Assembly: GCF_005405365.1 (NCBI RefSeq)
Contig: NZ_BJDX01000001.1
Coordinates: forward strand, 1 to 64,000
Reading direction: 5' to 3'
Origin: Enterococcus xiangfangensis
GTDB lineage: Bacteria > Bacillota > Bacilli > Lactobacillales > Enterococcaceae
Length of the DNA stretch: 64,000 nucleotides
A program made the position numbers and the translations under genes. The notes under the pieces are model-generated. The model was given only the letters and a program-made list of their open reading frames with translations, ran no database searches and had not been told where the DNA came from. This document shows positions 37,747 to 46,309 of this stretch, one piece after another. The stretch's first letter is position 1. Every line of letters begins with the position of its first letter.

Positions 37747-38727
37747 TTAGCTTTTTTTCATCAATTGAAAAATAAAATATGGCGCTCCGATCAATGAAAC
37801 AATGATCCCTGCTGCCATCTCACCATCTGGTAAAATAACTCGAGCTAAAATATCGCTGAACAACAATAAAATACCACCGATCACGGCTGCCATCACTAAT
37901 GTCTGATTATTTTTTCGACCTGTCAACTGGCGCGCGATATGCGGCGCGATCAACCCGATAAAGCTGATACTTCCAGCAATCGAAACACTTACTGCCGCTA
38001 AACAAACAGCACAAATCAAAAAGAAAAGCTGAGTCCGTTTTAATTTTATCCCTAATCCAACTGCGATATCATCACCAAATTCCAATATTTCTAATGAACG
38101 TCCCTTCAATAAAATTAACGGAAGCAGGCAAATCAGCCACGGAAGCAGCAACCAGACATGTTCTTGCGTCGTTCCCCAGATTGTTCCAGCCAGCCACGCT
38201 GTCACGAACTGATAATTATCACGAGAAACTTGAATCGTTCCAATCAATGTCAGGGCTGAGATCCCCGCATTTACAGCAACACCTGCCAGTAACAAGCGGT
38301 TAGGAGTGATTCGTTCTGCTTGTCGACCAAAGTAATAGACCAACCCAGTTGCGATAAAACTTCCGACACAAGCAATCAGCGGCAGATACAAGCTATTTTC
38401 ACCTGTAGCAAAAAAACCTAAATAAAGCAAAACAGTTAAACCTGCTCCGGCATTGATTCCTAAGATCCCTGGATCTGCTAAATCATTATGGGTAATTGTT
38501 TGGAACAAATATCCAGAAACTGCTAATCCCATTCCTGCTAAAATCGAAACGATTAAACGAGGAAAACGAAAATCAAAAACGATTAATTGCTGGCCCGCAG
38601 TAGCAGTGTGTTGGAACACACGGACCAAATCACCAAATGTTAACGGGATCGTTCCAACTGTCAGGCTAAGCGACGTTCCTAGTATTAGTAAAAGAAGCAA
38701 ACTCAGCCAACCTATTTTTTTCCTCAT
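37747..38727 (-). CDS. Iron-siderophore ABC transporter permease (FecCD family), second subunit
   Basis: A 326-residue integral membrane protein with about nine hydrophobic segments. FecCD signatures: PRLIVSILAGMGLAVSGYLF near 57-76, GILGINAGAGL near 88-98, and SFIGLIAPHIARQLTG near 254-269, the EAA-like coupling region. It pairs with the neighbouring FecCD protein to form the channel. Its ATG overlaps that gene by 4 nt. It is last in the ATPase-permease-permease operon. Confidence 0.93.
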   Translation of the reverse strand: MRKKIGWLSLLLLLILGTSLSLTVGTIPLTFGDLVRVFQHTATAGQQLIVFDFRFPRLIVSILAGMGLAVSGYLFQTITHNDLADPGILGINAGAGLTVLLYLGFFATGENSLYLPLIACVGSFIATGLVYYFGRQAERITPNRLLLAGVAVNAGISALTLIGTIQVSRDNYQFVTAWLAGTIWGTTQEHVWLLLPWLICLLPLILLKGRSLEILEFGDDIAVGLGIKLKRTQLFFLICAVCLAAVSVSIAGSISFIGLIAPHIARQLTGRKNNQTLVMAAVIGGILLLFSDILARVILPDGEMAAGIIVSLIGAPYFIFQLMKKS

Positions 38728-39707
38728 AAGCTTCCCTTCCTAATTTGTAAAAGTAAAAATGGTACGCCGATGATTGTGATGATAACCCCAGTCGGTGTTT
38801 CTAGAGGCGGCGCAACTAATCGCGAACCAATATCTGCCAAGACAAAAAATAATGCCCCAAAAAATCCCGATGCAGCGATCACATAACGATAATCATGTCC
38901 AACAAAAAAACGAACGATATGCGGAACCATCAATCCGATGAAACCAACCGTTCCAACTAAAGCGACGGAACTTCCTGCTAGCAACAACACAAAAAACATG
39001 CTTAGCTGTCGAATGCGGCTAGGATTTTTCCCTAAAGAGATTGCTGTTTCATCCCCCATGCTCAACAAAGTTACTTGCGGGCTGATCAAGCATGCACCAA
39101 TGATCCCCAGTAAGATTAATGGAAAAATCGTCTGCAGCTGATTCCATGTAAGATTTGCAGTACCACCTACAAACCAAAAAGTCATATCTTGGTTTAAATC
39201 AAATAGCAAACTGATACTTTGGCTAATTGCCGCAAAAAAAGAACTCAATGCCGCACCTAACAAAACGATTCGAATTGGCGACAAGCCGAATGAAACTCGT
39301 TTTGAAACAAAATAAATCAATAAAATCGAGACAGAAGCGCCAAGAAACGAGCCAATGACGCCCATAGCCGGTGAAGGATTCGTATTAATTGCAAAAACTA
39401 ACGCAAGCCCCAGTCCCGCACCTGAATTGATTCCTAAAAGTCCAGAATCTGCAATTGGATTGGACGTGATTCCTTGGATCAAAGCTCCTGAGATTGCAAA
39501 AGCCGCACCGACTAAAACAGCTCCTAACATTCTCGGCAAGCGTAAATAACGAATCAATTGCTCTCCCTGATCCGTTGGGTCAAAATGTAGCAACGCTTGA
39601 GAAACATCTGACCATTTACTAGTCACCGCACCATAGCGCAAGGACAAGCTCATTGCTATCAACAGCAAGATGAAAACAACTGGAAAGAAATATTTTCGTC
39701 TAGCCAT
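38724..39707 (-). CDS. Iron-siderophore ABC transporter permease (FecCD family), first subunit
   Basis: A 327-residue permease with PRMLGAVLVGAAFAISGALI near 58-77, GLLGINSGAGLG near 88-99 and GFIGLMVPHIVRFFVG near 250-265. It is a homologue of the next gene, as in FhuB/FhuG or FecC/FecD pairs. The start follows the ATPase stop by 3 nt with GGAGTG upstream. Substrate specificity (catecholate, hydroxamate or other) cannot be decided from the sequence. Confidence 0.93.
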   Translation of the reverse strand: MARRKYFFPVVFILLLIAMSLSLRYGAVTSKWSDVSQALLHFDPTDQGEQLIRYLRLPRMLGAVLVGAAFAISGALIQGITSNPIADSGLLGINSGAGLGLALVFAINTNPSPAMGVIGSFLGASVSILLIYFVSKRVSFGLSPIRIVLLGAALSSFFAAISQSISLLFDLNQDMTFWFVGGTANLTWNQLQTIFPLILLGIIGACLISPQVTLLSMGDETAISLGKNPSRIRQLSMFFVLLLAGSSVALVGTVGFIGLMVPHIVRFFVGHDYRYVIAASGFFGALFFVLADIGSRLVAPPLETPTGVIITIIGVPFLLLQIRKGSL

Positions 39708-39710
39708 TTT

Positions 39711-40499
39711 CTAGCACTCCTTCACTAAGTCATATGCAATAACGATTGGTTTATCGCTGTTGGGCAACGTCGCAAACGTTGCTTGGATATCAAAAAGTGT
39801 CAATAATTTATCTGCTGTAAACATCTCTTTTGGTGTTCCTTGAAACAGTAATTGACCTTGCTTCATTCCCAATAAGTAGTCGGAAAAACGCGAAGCATGA
39901 TTCAAATCATGGATCGTCATCAAAATAGTTTTTCCTTGACGATTGATCTCTTGCAACAATTCCAAGATCTCCAATTGATGCGCCGGATCCAAAAAGGTGA
40001 TGGGCTCATCCAAGATCAAGATATCAGTATCTTGTGCTAAAGCCATCGCAATCCAAACACGCTGTTGTTGTCCACCTGACAATGTCAATAAAGTCCGATC
40101 CTTCAATTCTTGCAAATTCGTTGCCTCAATCGCCCAGTCGATCAACTGACGGTCTTGTTTTTTTAAACCTGAAAAACCCTTTTGATATGGAAAGCGTCCG
40201 TAAGCTACGATCTCTTCTACGGTCAACCCATTTATTTGGGTACTGCATTGTGACAACGATGCGATTTTTTGTGCGACTGTCTTAGTATCTAGCCGTTGGA
40301 CGTTCTCGCCATCGATCAAAACTTCCCCTTTGGCTGGTTCGAGAATTCGAGCCAAGGTTTTTAAGAAAGTAGATTTGCCACAACCATTTGGACCAATCAA
40401 ACTAGTAATCTGCCCTTTAGGAATTTCTACTGTAATATCGTTTACAACGATTTTTTTTTCGTATCCGATTGAAAGATCAGCCGTATTTAATTTTGTCAT
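39711..40499 (-). CDS. Iron-siderophore ABC transporter ATP-binding protein
   Basis: A 262-residue FepC/FhuC-type ATPase. Walker A is GPNGCGKST near 37-45, the Q-loop region is CSTQINGLTVEEIVAYGRFP near 83-102, the signature is [12 protein letters not shown], and Walker B is LILDEP near 158-163 with an H-loop His near 195. It heads the minus-strand operon, and a Fur-box-like site overlaps its predicted transcription start. The binding protein is encoded divergently. Confidence 0.94.
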   Translation of the reverse strand: MTKLNTADLSIGYEKKIVVNDITVEIPKGQITSLIGPNGCGKSTFLKTLARILEPAKGEVLIDGENVQRLDTKTVAQKIASLSQCSTQINGLTVEEIVAYGRFPYQKGFSGLKKQDRQLIDWAIEATNLQELKDRTLLTLSGGQQQRVWIAMALAQDTDILILDEPITFLDPAHQLEILELLQEINRQGKTILMTIHDLNHASRFSDYLLGMKQGQLLFQGTPKEMFTADKLLTLFDIQATFATLPNSDKPIVIAYDLVKEC

Positions 40500-40517
40500 A
40501 GATCTTCCTCATTTCTC

Positions 40518-40561
40518 TGATAATCATTCTCAATTATGACGCTCTTTTTCTTCAGCGTCAA
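40518..40561 (-). promoter_or_regulatory. Promoter and Fur box of the ATPase-permease operon
   Basis: On the minus strand TTGACG (40556-40561), 17 nt, CATAAT (40533-40538). Immediately downstream, TGATAATCATTCTCA (40518-40532) fits the 7-1-7 Fur/PerR-family site TGATAAT-N-ATTATCA with one change. It covers the predicted start of transcription, as expected for iron-dependent repression. Confidence 0.82.
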
Positions 40562-40586
40562 CCCGTCAATGAAAGAAAGATGCTTA

Positions 40587-40641
40587 TTGACAGCGCTTGT
40601 TCTTTCGGTAATAATATTAATTGAGAACATTTCTCAATTAA
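40587..40641 (+). promoter_or_regulatory. Promoter and palindromic Fur-type operator of the binding-protein gene
   Basis: TTGACA (40587-40592), 17 nt, AATAAT (40610-40615). An 11-bp perfect inverted repeat with arm TTAATTGAGAA (40617-40627) and its complement (40631-40641), 3 nt apart, overlaps the predicted start site. Its core TGAGAAC-A-TTTCTCA resembles a Fur box less closely than the divergent site. Both sides of the divergon would respond to iron. Confidence 0.8.
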
Positions 40642-40659
40642 TGTTGAAGGAGTTTTTTT

Positions 40660-41586
40660 ATGTTCAAAAAATTAGTTTTAGGAACCGCTTCTTTGTTAGC
40701 GCTATTTAGCTTAGCCGCTTGCGGACAAAGTAGTGAAAGCAAAGACAGCAATAACGAAGTTCGGACAATAACCGATGCACAAGATCATAAAGTTGAAATT
40801 CCCAAAAAACCAAAACGAATCATCGCTTCTTATTTAGAGGATTATTTAGTCGCTTTGGATGAAAAGCCGGTCGCACAATGGACTGTCGGCGAAGGCCGGA
40901 TCCAACATTATTTACAAGATGAACTAAAAGATGTACCAACTATCAACTACGATCTGCCCTACGAAGATGTGTTGAAATTAGAACCAGATCTTTTATTGAT
41001 TGGTTCCAACGGTACACTTGAAGGAGGAAAATACAAAGAGTACGCTAAAATCGCCCCAACTTATGTTGTAAAAAATGGCGAAGGTGTTACTTGGCGTGAC
41101 CAACTAGAAATTATCGGTAATGTACTGGATAAAAAAGACCAAGCTGAAAAAGTTGAAAAAGATTACGATCAATTAGTTGACCAGACGAAAAAAGATTTGG
41201 GCGATAAGATCGAAGGCAAATCAGCCGCCGTTTTATGGGTCACTAACAACTCAGCCTTTATGGTAGCTGCTAACCGTTCTAGCGGCCAATTGCTTTATAA
41301 CGATTTAGGTTTTGAAGTTCCAAAATTAACGAAAGACATCAGTGAAAAAGCAACCGCTGACTTTTCACAAGTATCATTAGAAAGCTTGTCTCAACTTGAT
41401 GCCGACTATCTCTTCTTAGTCAACAGCGATTCTGGAGCTGCTATGTTCAATGATCCTTTATGGAGTAACATTCCTGCTGTAAAAAATAACCAACTATTTG
41501 AATTTGATAACAAATCCAGCTGGTTATATAATGGACCGATCGCCTATACCAAAATCATTGAAAATATCCGTGACGTCTTAAAATAA
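40660..41586 (+). CDS. Iron-siderophore ABC transporter substrate-binding lipoprotein
   Basis: 308 residues with a lipoprotein signal peptide ending in the lipobox LAAC (Cys21), then a two-lobed periplasmic-binding fold of the FepB/FhuD/helical-backbone type: VEIPKKPKRIIAS near 43-55 and YEDVLKLEPDLLLIGS near 101-116. It is anchored outside the membrane and delivers the ferric siderophore to the divergent permease. GAAGGAG lies 8 nt before ATG. It is transcribed alone, ending at a 17-bp-stem bidirectional terminator. Confidence 0.93.
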   Translation: MFKKLVLGTASLLALFSLAACGQSSESKDSNNEVRTITDAQDHKVEIPKKPKRIIASYLEDYLVALDEKPVAQWTVGEGRIQHYLQDELKDVPTINYDLPYEDVLKLEPDLLLIGSNGTLEGGKYKEYAKIAPTYVVKNGEGVTWRDQLEIIGNVLDKKDQAEKVEKDYDQLVDQTKKDLGDKIEGKSAAVLWVTNNSAFMVAANRSSGQLLYNDLGFEVPKLTKDISEKATADFSQVSLESLSQLDADYLFLVNSDSGAAMFNDPLWSNIPAVKNNQLFEFDNKSSWLYNGPIAYTKIIENIRDVLK

Positions 41587-41652
41587 AAAAATGCCGTTCT
41601 GATCAAAAGTCGTTTTTTCAATAAAGCGGCTTTGATCAGAACGGCATTTATT
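41585..41652. terminator. Long bidirectional terminator
   Basis: 17-nt perfectly complementary arms (ATGCCGTTCTGATCAAA, 41591-41607, with 41631-41647) enclose a 23-nt loop, with A-rich sequence on the left and T-rich on the right. It serves the binding-protein gene and the convergent membrane-protein gene, whose stop lies in the right flank. Confidence 0.93.
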
Positions 41653-42379
41653 TTTTACTGCGACGGGTACGAGTTGCAGCTTCTTCGGTCTTAGTTAAAA
41701 ATTTCAAACGATACGGTTCATGATACCGAACACCTTCTTTAACAAAGTCACCACCAACGATGAATAATCCAATCGGTCTTAAAGGCTCGGTTTGACGGAT
41801 CACCCCGATTGTTTCTAGTTCTCGGTAATTTTTTCCAATCTGTAATTGATAAGTTCCTGCAGCTACTTGTTTTACGTAATAATATGGATACAATGTATTT
41901 TCCTCGATCAAGAACCCTTCTTCTTTTGTCAGATCGCGCGTAGTAATTTCTTTTTCATCAATCAATGCTTGGATATCTTCGACTAATTTCAGCTGATAAT
42001 CTTCGTTAAAATCAACATCTATTTCCTTCGCTTGTTTAAATCCTTGTTTTTTGCTTTTAGGTTGCTCATTTTGAATATTGAAGGCATCGTCTGGCAAATA
42101 TTTGACAAAAAGCTGGGTGATATCTCCCTTTACATTTTTATCCAAGAAATAATAAAAGAAGTTCAAGATGATGAAATAGACCAATCCGATAAGAACCAGA
42201 CTATAGAGCACCAATTGGAGATAGTTTTGATTCAGCCACAGTCCATAAATGATCCGTAAAATATAGATGGTCGGCAAGATACTCAACAATGTATAGGCGC
42301 GATTTGAATACTTGGGACTAATGTCCAAAAAGCCTAGAAATTTATTTAATCCATTAATAATATCTAATAATAGGGTCAT
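41648..42379 (-). CDS. Uncharacterised membrane protein
   Basis: 243 residues with two or three hydrophobic segments in the first 80 residues (YTLLSILPTIYILRIIYGLW; LQLVLYSLVLIGLVYFIILN). A soluble acidic/charged region of about 160 residues follows, ending in a basic RTRRSKK tail. I do not recognise the family. It overlaps the stop of the upstream secreted-protein gene by 4 nt (ATGA), so the two are coupled and may act together at the envelope. The stop lies within the flank of the bidirectional terminator. Confidence 0.8.
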   Translation of the reverse strand: MTLLLDIINGLNKFLGFLDISPKYSNRAYTLLSILPTIYILRIIYGLWLNQNYLQLVLYSLVLIGLVYFIILNFFYYFLDKNVKGDITQLFVKYLPDDAFNIQNEQPKSKKQGFKQAKEIDVDFNEDYQLKLVEDIQALIDEKEITTRDLTKEEGFLIEENTLYPYYYVKQVAAGTYQLQIGKNYRELETIGVIRQTEPLRPIGLFIVGGDFVKEGVRYHEPYRLKFLTKTEEAATRTRRSKK

Positions 42380-42768
42380 TGGCTATCACTCGTTTCTGTT
42401 CCAGCTGATTCCGGCTGCTGTTGTGCCGGCGTTGTTTGCGATTCTTCGGTTGAAGATTGCACCGCGTCAACAGTATTCTCAATTGAAGATTGCGGCGTTT
42501 CAACTTGATTATCGGCAACCGTACTTTCTTCGATATTATTTATATTAGGTGTTTCACTTGATACTTGTTCTTCACTGATCGTACTAGTTTCATGGGTCGT
42601 ATTCGACGCTTGAGAAGAATCGGTCGTATTGGTTGTAGATTCAGTCTTTGGTGTTGTCGCTTTGACTTGACGATAACTGGAATTATTCAAAATCCCTGAA
42701 GTTGTTGCGATCAAGATCGATAGTGTCAAAAGTGCGATCGGTTTTAAAATCGGTGGTACTTTGCGCAT
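42376..42768 (-). CDS. Secreted or anchored Ser/Thr/Glu/Gln-rich low-complexity protein
   Basis: 130 residues: a basic N-terminus and one hydrophobic stretch (IALLTLSILIATTSGIL, about residues 12-28) acting as signal peptide or anchor. About 95 residues dominated by Ser, Thr, Glu, Gln and Asn with no Cys and no sorting motif follow. Composition suggests a disordered extracellular or wall-spanning tail. No family is recognised. GGAAGGATCC lies before the ATG. It is cotranscribed with the following membrane protein. Confidence 0.75.
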   Translation of the reverse strand: MRKVPPILKPIALLTLSILIATTSGILNNSSYRQVKATTPKTESTTNTTDSSQASNTTHETSTISEEQVSSETPNINNIEESTVADNQVETPQSSIENTVDAVQSSTEESQTTPAQQQPESAGTETSDSQ

Positions 42769-42921
42769 CGGATCCTTCCTTTCTGAATGTTCTATTTAAC
42801 TATTAGTTTTATCATTGGAAGCTTAGTTTTTGTTTAGGAATGTGTGAAGATTTTATGTAGATTTAGTCAAGTTCTATCTATTTTACAGGATTTAGTCGCT
42901 AGAACATTTCGCCTAAAATTC

Positions 42922-42955
42922 AAAAAAGCCAACAATCGCTGTCGATTGCTGGCTT
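42922..42955 (-). terminator. Intrinsic terminator after rpmG
   Basis: A 13-bp stem with wobble (AAGCCAGCAATCG / CGATTGTTGGCTT on the minus strand), a 4-nt loop and a TTTT run, 9 nt past the rpmG stop. Confidence 0.92.
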
Positions 42956-42964
42956 GTCCGTCGA

Positions 42965-43114
42965 TTATTTTACTTCTTTATGCAAAGTAACTTTACGTTC
43001 GCGTGGGCAATATTTCATTTTTTCCAAACGATCAGGGTTGTTACGTTTGTTTTTGCTTGTTAGGTAGTTACGTTCTTTACAAGAAGTACATTCTAAAGTG
43101 ATATTTACGCGCAT
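42965..43114 (-). CDS. rpmG: 50S ribosomal protein L33
   Basis: A 49-residue ribosomal protein: [20 protein letters not shown] at the N-terminus, [10 protein letters not shown] in the middle, and KYCPRERK near 35-42. It has one CxxC pair but only a single later Cys. Firmicutes often carry several L33 copies, so others are expected elsewhere. GGGAGGG lies 7 nt before the ATG. A promoter candidate TAGTCA-N17-TATGAT lies around 43160-43195 on the minus strand, and a terminator follows. Confidence 0.95.
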   Translation of the reverse strand: MRVNITLECTSCKERNYLTSKNKRNNPDRLEKMKYCPRERKVTLHKEVK

Positions 43115-43225
43115 GATTTTCCCTCCCTAGCTAAAATCAGTTTTCCAAGATATTTCTCAGACTTTGATATCATATCATGTTTTCTTTTTCTTGACTAGTC
43201 TTTTTATGATTTTTGTTAAGTAGTT

Positions 43226-43711
43226 CTACTTGACGTTTGAAAGTTGCGCTTCAATATCTTTGGCAATTTCTTCTGGCTTAGTTTGCGATGCATAGCGCTT
43301 TATCACGTTTCCTTCACGATCAATCAAAAATTTAGTGAAATTCCATTTGATTGCTTTGTTAAGTAATCCACCTTGCGCATCTTTCAAATAACTATATAGC
43401 GGTGCTTCGTTTTCACCATTGACATCAACCTTGGCGAACGTTTGGAACGTTGTATGGTATTTCATCTGACAAAATTCTGCGATTTCATTATTCGTACCTG
43501 GTGCTTGATTGCCAAATTGATTGCAAGGAAAATCAAGAATTTCAAATCCTTTTTCTTGGAAATCTTCATACAAGTTTTGCAGACCTTCATATTGCGGTGT
43601 AAAGCCACAACCTGTTGCGGTATTGACAACTAAAAGAACTTTTCCTTGATAATCTGCTAAAGATTTTTCGGTCCCATCTGTTTGTTTCACTTCAAAATCG
43701 TATATTGTCAT
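43226..43711 (-). CDS. Glutathione peroxidase family protein (Cys type)
   Basis: Thiol peroxidase of the thioredoxin fold that reduces peroxides. The 161 residues contain NTATGCGFTPQYEGLQ near 30-45 with the peroxidatic Cys, the FPCNQFG motif near 62-68 and WNFTKFLIDREG near 123-134. It uses Cys rather than selenocysteine; such bacterial forms often use thioredoxin as reductant. The ATG at 43711 has GAGGAG 8 nt upstream; an in-frame GTG three codons earlier overlaps that site. I see no terminator directly downstream. Confidence 0.92.
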   Translation of the reverse strand: MTIYDFEVKQTDGTEKSLADYQGKVLLVVNTATGCGFTPQYEGLQNLYEDFQEKGFEILDFPCNQFGNQAPGTNNEIAEFCQMKYHTTFQTFAKVDVNGENEAPLYSYLKDAQGGLLNKAIKWNFTKFLIDREGNVIKRYASQTKPEEIAKDIEAQLSNVK

Positions 43712-43801
43712 CTTCTTCACTCCTCAGTTAAATGCTTACTTGTTTATCATACTCTTAAAAAAGCTACATGAAAAATAATTTATTTTCAACTAATTCGTTA
43801 T

Positions 43802-43833
43802 AAAAAAAGCTAAGGAGTATTGCTCCTTAGCTT
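43802..43833 (-). terminator. Intrinsic terminator after the PBP gene
   Basis: AAGCTAAGGAG / CTCCTTAGCTT stem with a short loop and TTTTT on the minus strand, overlapping the last stop-codon bases of the PBP gene. Confidence 0.9.
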
Positions 43834-45949
43834 ATTGTACGCCATAGGTATCCGCAAATGCATTTAATATGTCTTTTGCGATGGCTTTATTCGTATCATC
43901 ATGTTCTTCATCCAAGTTAGGCAGCATCACGCTGATTGCTACTTGCGGGTTATCGTAAGGTGCATAAGCTACGATGTTGCTGTTGATCGTGCTTGCCCCA
44001 TTTTCTGCCACTGTTTCCGCCGTACCTGTTTTAGCTGCCGGATCGATTTTAGCTGAAGCCAAATCACGCGCGGTTGTATACGCATCGCTGCCGTGAACGG
44101 CTTGATAGAAACCTTGTTTGATGATTCCCATTTGATCTTGGGTAATATTTACTTGATTTAATTTTTTTCCGGTGATTTCTGTTTGCAGCTCACCTAAACC
44201 GCCACTGTCATTGTTGCCATAAATCCCTTTTACTACATGAGGTGAGATTCTAGTCCCGCCATTAGCAACTGTTGCTGCATATTGAGCAAGCTGCATTGGA
44301 GTATACGTATCATACTGACCAAATGAAAGATCCAACAAGTTCCCGCCGCCAGGTCCATTTTCTTCTCCAAAATTAGTATTCATGATGCCGGTAGCTTCAT
44401 TCGGCAAATCAATCTCTGTTTTTACACCCATTCCATATTCGGCAAAGGCGTTTCGCAATTTATTATACATTTCTTTAGTAGAAGCAATTTCCGGTAAGGT
44501 CATATTTTGTTGGTATTCAACACCTAGCATCCGTAATACGAGCTGCATCATATATGCATTGGAAGACCATTCTAGTGCTTTCACCGTGTTCAAAGAAATT
44601 TGATTTCCTAAAACTTGATTATAAATCGAACCTTTTAATGACGTTCCAGATAATTTGATTGGCTGATCAATCAAAACATCATTTCCGCTGATTGCTCCTG
44701 TTTCATAGCCTGCGGTAACCGTTCCGCCTTTGACAACAGATCCGGGAACAAACGCATTTGTAATCGTGCCTAATGTATTTTCTTCCAACGTCTTACTATT
44801 GATATCATGAGTAAATCCAGTCATTGCATAAACTTCGCCTGTAGTTGGATTCAAAGCCACCGCATAAGCGCCTGGTGAATATTTAGCAACACCACTGTCT
44901 ACCAAGCCTTGATAGTGAGTTTTCAAAATTTCTTCTACTTTTGTCTGGAAGTCCGAATTGATGGTCAGAACAATGTTAGATCCTTTTTCGCCTTTTTTGA
45001 TTTCTTTTTGTTTTTCAATGTTTCCATCTTGATTCAAAGTAACTTTATATTCGCCTTTTTTACCTTGAAGTTGTTCTTCATATTGTTTTTCTAAATAACT
45101 TTTACCGACACGGTCATTGCGTGAATACCCTTTTTTCAAATATTCATCTGCGTCTTCTGCCGGCAGCCCTTCTTTTTCTGTCGTGATCGTTCCTAAAATA
45201 CTCTTCAACGACCCGTCTAAAGCCGCATTATATGAACGATCCCAATCAGTTCCTGTAGAAACGCCTGGCAGATCAGCCGCGTGTTCTGCAACTACCGCTA
45301 ATTCTTCATCAGTCACGTCTTCATTTTTTACAAAAACAGTGCTGAGTGCTGAAGCGGCGTTCATCCGCTTAAAGATTGTCGCAACTTTTAATTGATTATC
45401 ATCAAACTGGATTTCACTATCTTTGACTTTATCGACCAGTTTTTGATATTCATCGGTAGTATCTAGATTTTTCTCTTTAAAAGATAAACGGTCTTCGGCT
45501 TCTTTTAAATGTTCTTTATCAGCTAACCAATAATCTTTTTTATCACGAGTAGTCAGATTTTCATCTGCAGGTACATCGATCAATGTATTGAGTTCGTCAG
45601 CTAATTCAAGGATATCAGAGGCTTCCATCGCGTTGCCGCGAGTAAAAGTGATCGCCGGATTGGCAACATTATTGACCAAAGCTGTTCCGTTTGCATCATA
45701 GATCACACCACGCGGCGCATTTTCTTTTACCGTGATTGTTGTCGATGCCTTCATCTCAGCTTTCATCTTGTCCCCTTCAACGATCTGAAGATAGCCTAGT
45801 CGAGTGACTAAGATAACAAACAAGCCAAAGATGACAAAAAATAGAAAGTTCAATCTAAATGGGACATGACTTCTATTTTGATTGCGGCCATTTTCATCCG
45901 CAAGTCTTAATTTTTCAAAAAGTTTCTTAAATGGATTCGTTAGTTTCAT
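43832..45949 (-). CDS. Class B penicillin-binding protein, peptidoglycan transpeptidase (PBP2b type)
   Basis: Monofunctional DD-transpeptidase, 705 residues, cross-linking peptidoglycan outside the membrane, probably during elongation. A cytoplasmic N-terminus of about 30 residues and one membrane segment (LNFLFFVIFGLFVILVTRLG) precede the PBP dimerisation domain (APRGVIYDANGTAL near 78-91). The transpeptidase motifs are complete: SVVK near 403, SSN near 462 and KTGTAE near 643. This is not the low-affinity PBP5/PBP4 sequence type. It is monocistronic; its 360-nt upstream region holds paired DnaA-box-like sites. Confidence 0.93.
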   Translation of the reverse strand: MKLTNPFKKLFEKLRLADENGRNQNRSHVPFRLNFLFFVIFGLFVILVTRLGYLQIVEGDKMKAEMKASTTITVKENAPRGVIYDANGTALVNNVANPAITFTRGNAMEASDILELADELNTLIDVPADENLTTRDKKDYWLADKEHLKEAEDRLSFKEKNLDTTDEYQKLVDKVKDSEIQFDDNQLKVATIFKRMNAASALSTVFVKNEDVTDEELAVVAEHAADLPGVSTGTDWDRSYNAALDGSLKSILGTITTEKEGLPAEDADEYLKKGYSRNDRVGKSYLEKQYEEQLQGKKGEYKVTLNQDGNIEKQKEIKKGEKGSNIVLTINSDFQTKVEEILKTHYQGLVDSGVAKYSPGAYAVALNPTTGEVYAMTGFTHDINSKTLEENTLGTITNAFVPGSVVKGGTVTAGYETGAISGNDVLIDQPIKLSGTSLKGSIYNQVLGNQISLNTVKALEWSSNAYMMQLVLRMLGVEYQQNMTLPEIASTKEMYNKLRNAFAEYGMGVKTEIDLPNEATGIMNTNFGEENGPGGGNLLDLSFGQYDTYTPMQLAQYAATVANGGTRISPHVVKGIYGNNDSGGLGELQTEITGKKLNQVNITQDQMGIIKQGFYQAVHGSDAYTTARDLASAKIDPAAKTGTAETVAENGASTINSNIVAYAPYDNPQVAISVMLPNLDEEHDDTNKAIAKDILNAFADTYGVQ

Positions 45950-46275
45950 TCATCTGTTCCTTCCATTTTGACAGTTACTTTTTCTATTGTAGCTGAAAAA
46001 GTGTTTTTTCAAAAGGATTATTCGTAGTTCCTTTAACATCGTTTAAAAACTTTAATTTTTCTTGCGACAAATAGCTCAGTTGTTTCACGGATATGTCATA
46101 GATTTTTTAATTGACAATTTTTTCAGCGCTAAATATGGTTTATTAATTGAGAAAAGCCTCATCTTTCGTGAAACATTCTATTTTTTATTTTGTTGTGGAA
46201 AACTTTGCTGATTCAAAAGACAGGGCTCAAGCATTTTCTTTAAAAAGTTTTCCACAATGGCTCGTTTTAGACAAT
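45950..46275. other. Intergenic region between thrS and the PBP gene with paired DnaA-box-like sites
   Basis: No gene is seen. Two elements stand out: a 14-bp perfect inverted repeat with arms TTGTGGAAAACTTT (46193-46206) and AAAGTTTTCCACAA (46244-46257), 37 nt apart, each holding TTTTCCACA, which fits the DnaA consensus TTWTNCACA. In addition TGTTTCACG (46081-46089) and CGTGAAACA (46167-46175) are inverted and equal halves of the ParB parS sequence. The PBP promoter must also lie here; I could not place it with confidence. Confidence 0.6.
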
Positions 46276-46302
46276 AAAAAAACCGGTGAGTAAACTCACC
46301 GG
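46276..46302 (-). terminator. Intrinsic terminator after thrS
   Basis: CCGGTGAG / CTCACCGG stem, 4-nt loop, and TTTTTTT on the minus strand, 8 nt past the thrS stop. Confidence 0.93.
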
Positions 46303-46309
46303 AAATTTT

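Noticed and set aside
37747-41586. Siderophore biosynthesis cluster
   Set aside because: Only uptake genes (two permeases, ATPase, binding protein) are present; no biosynthetic enzyme is adjacent.
42779-42921. Possible gene or RNA upstream of the secreted-protein gene
   Set aside because: It is AT-rich spacer with no coding frame or stable fold seen; it most likely holds only the promoter of the downstream pair.
46081-46175. A true parS centromere site
   Set aside because: Only two half-sites 77 nt apart are present; no contiguous 16-bp palindrome and no parAB genes are seen. Kept only as part of a speculative finding.
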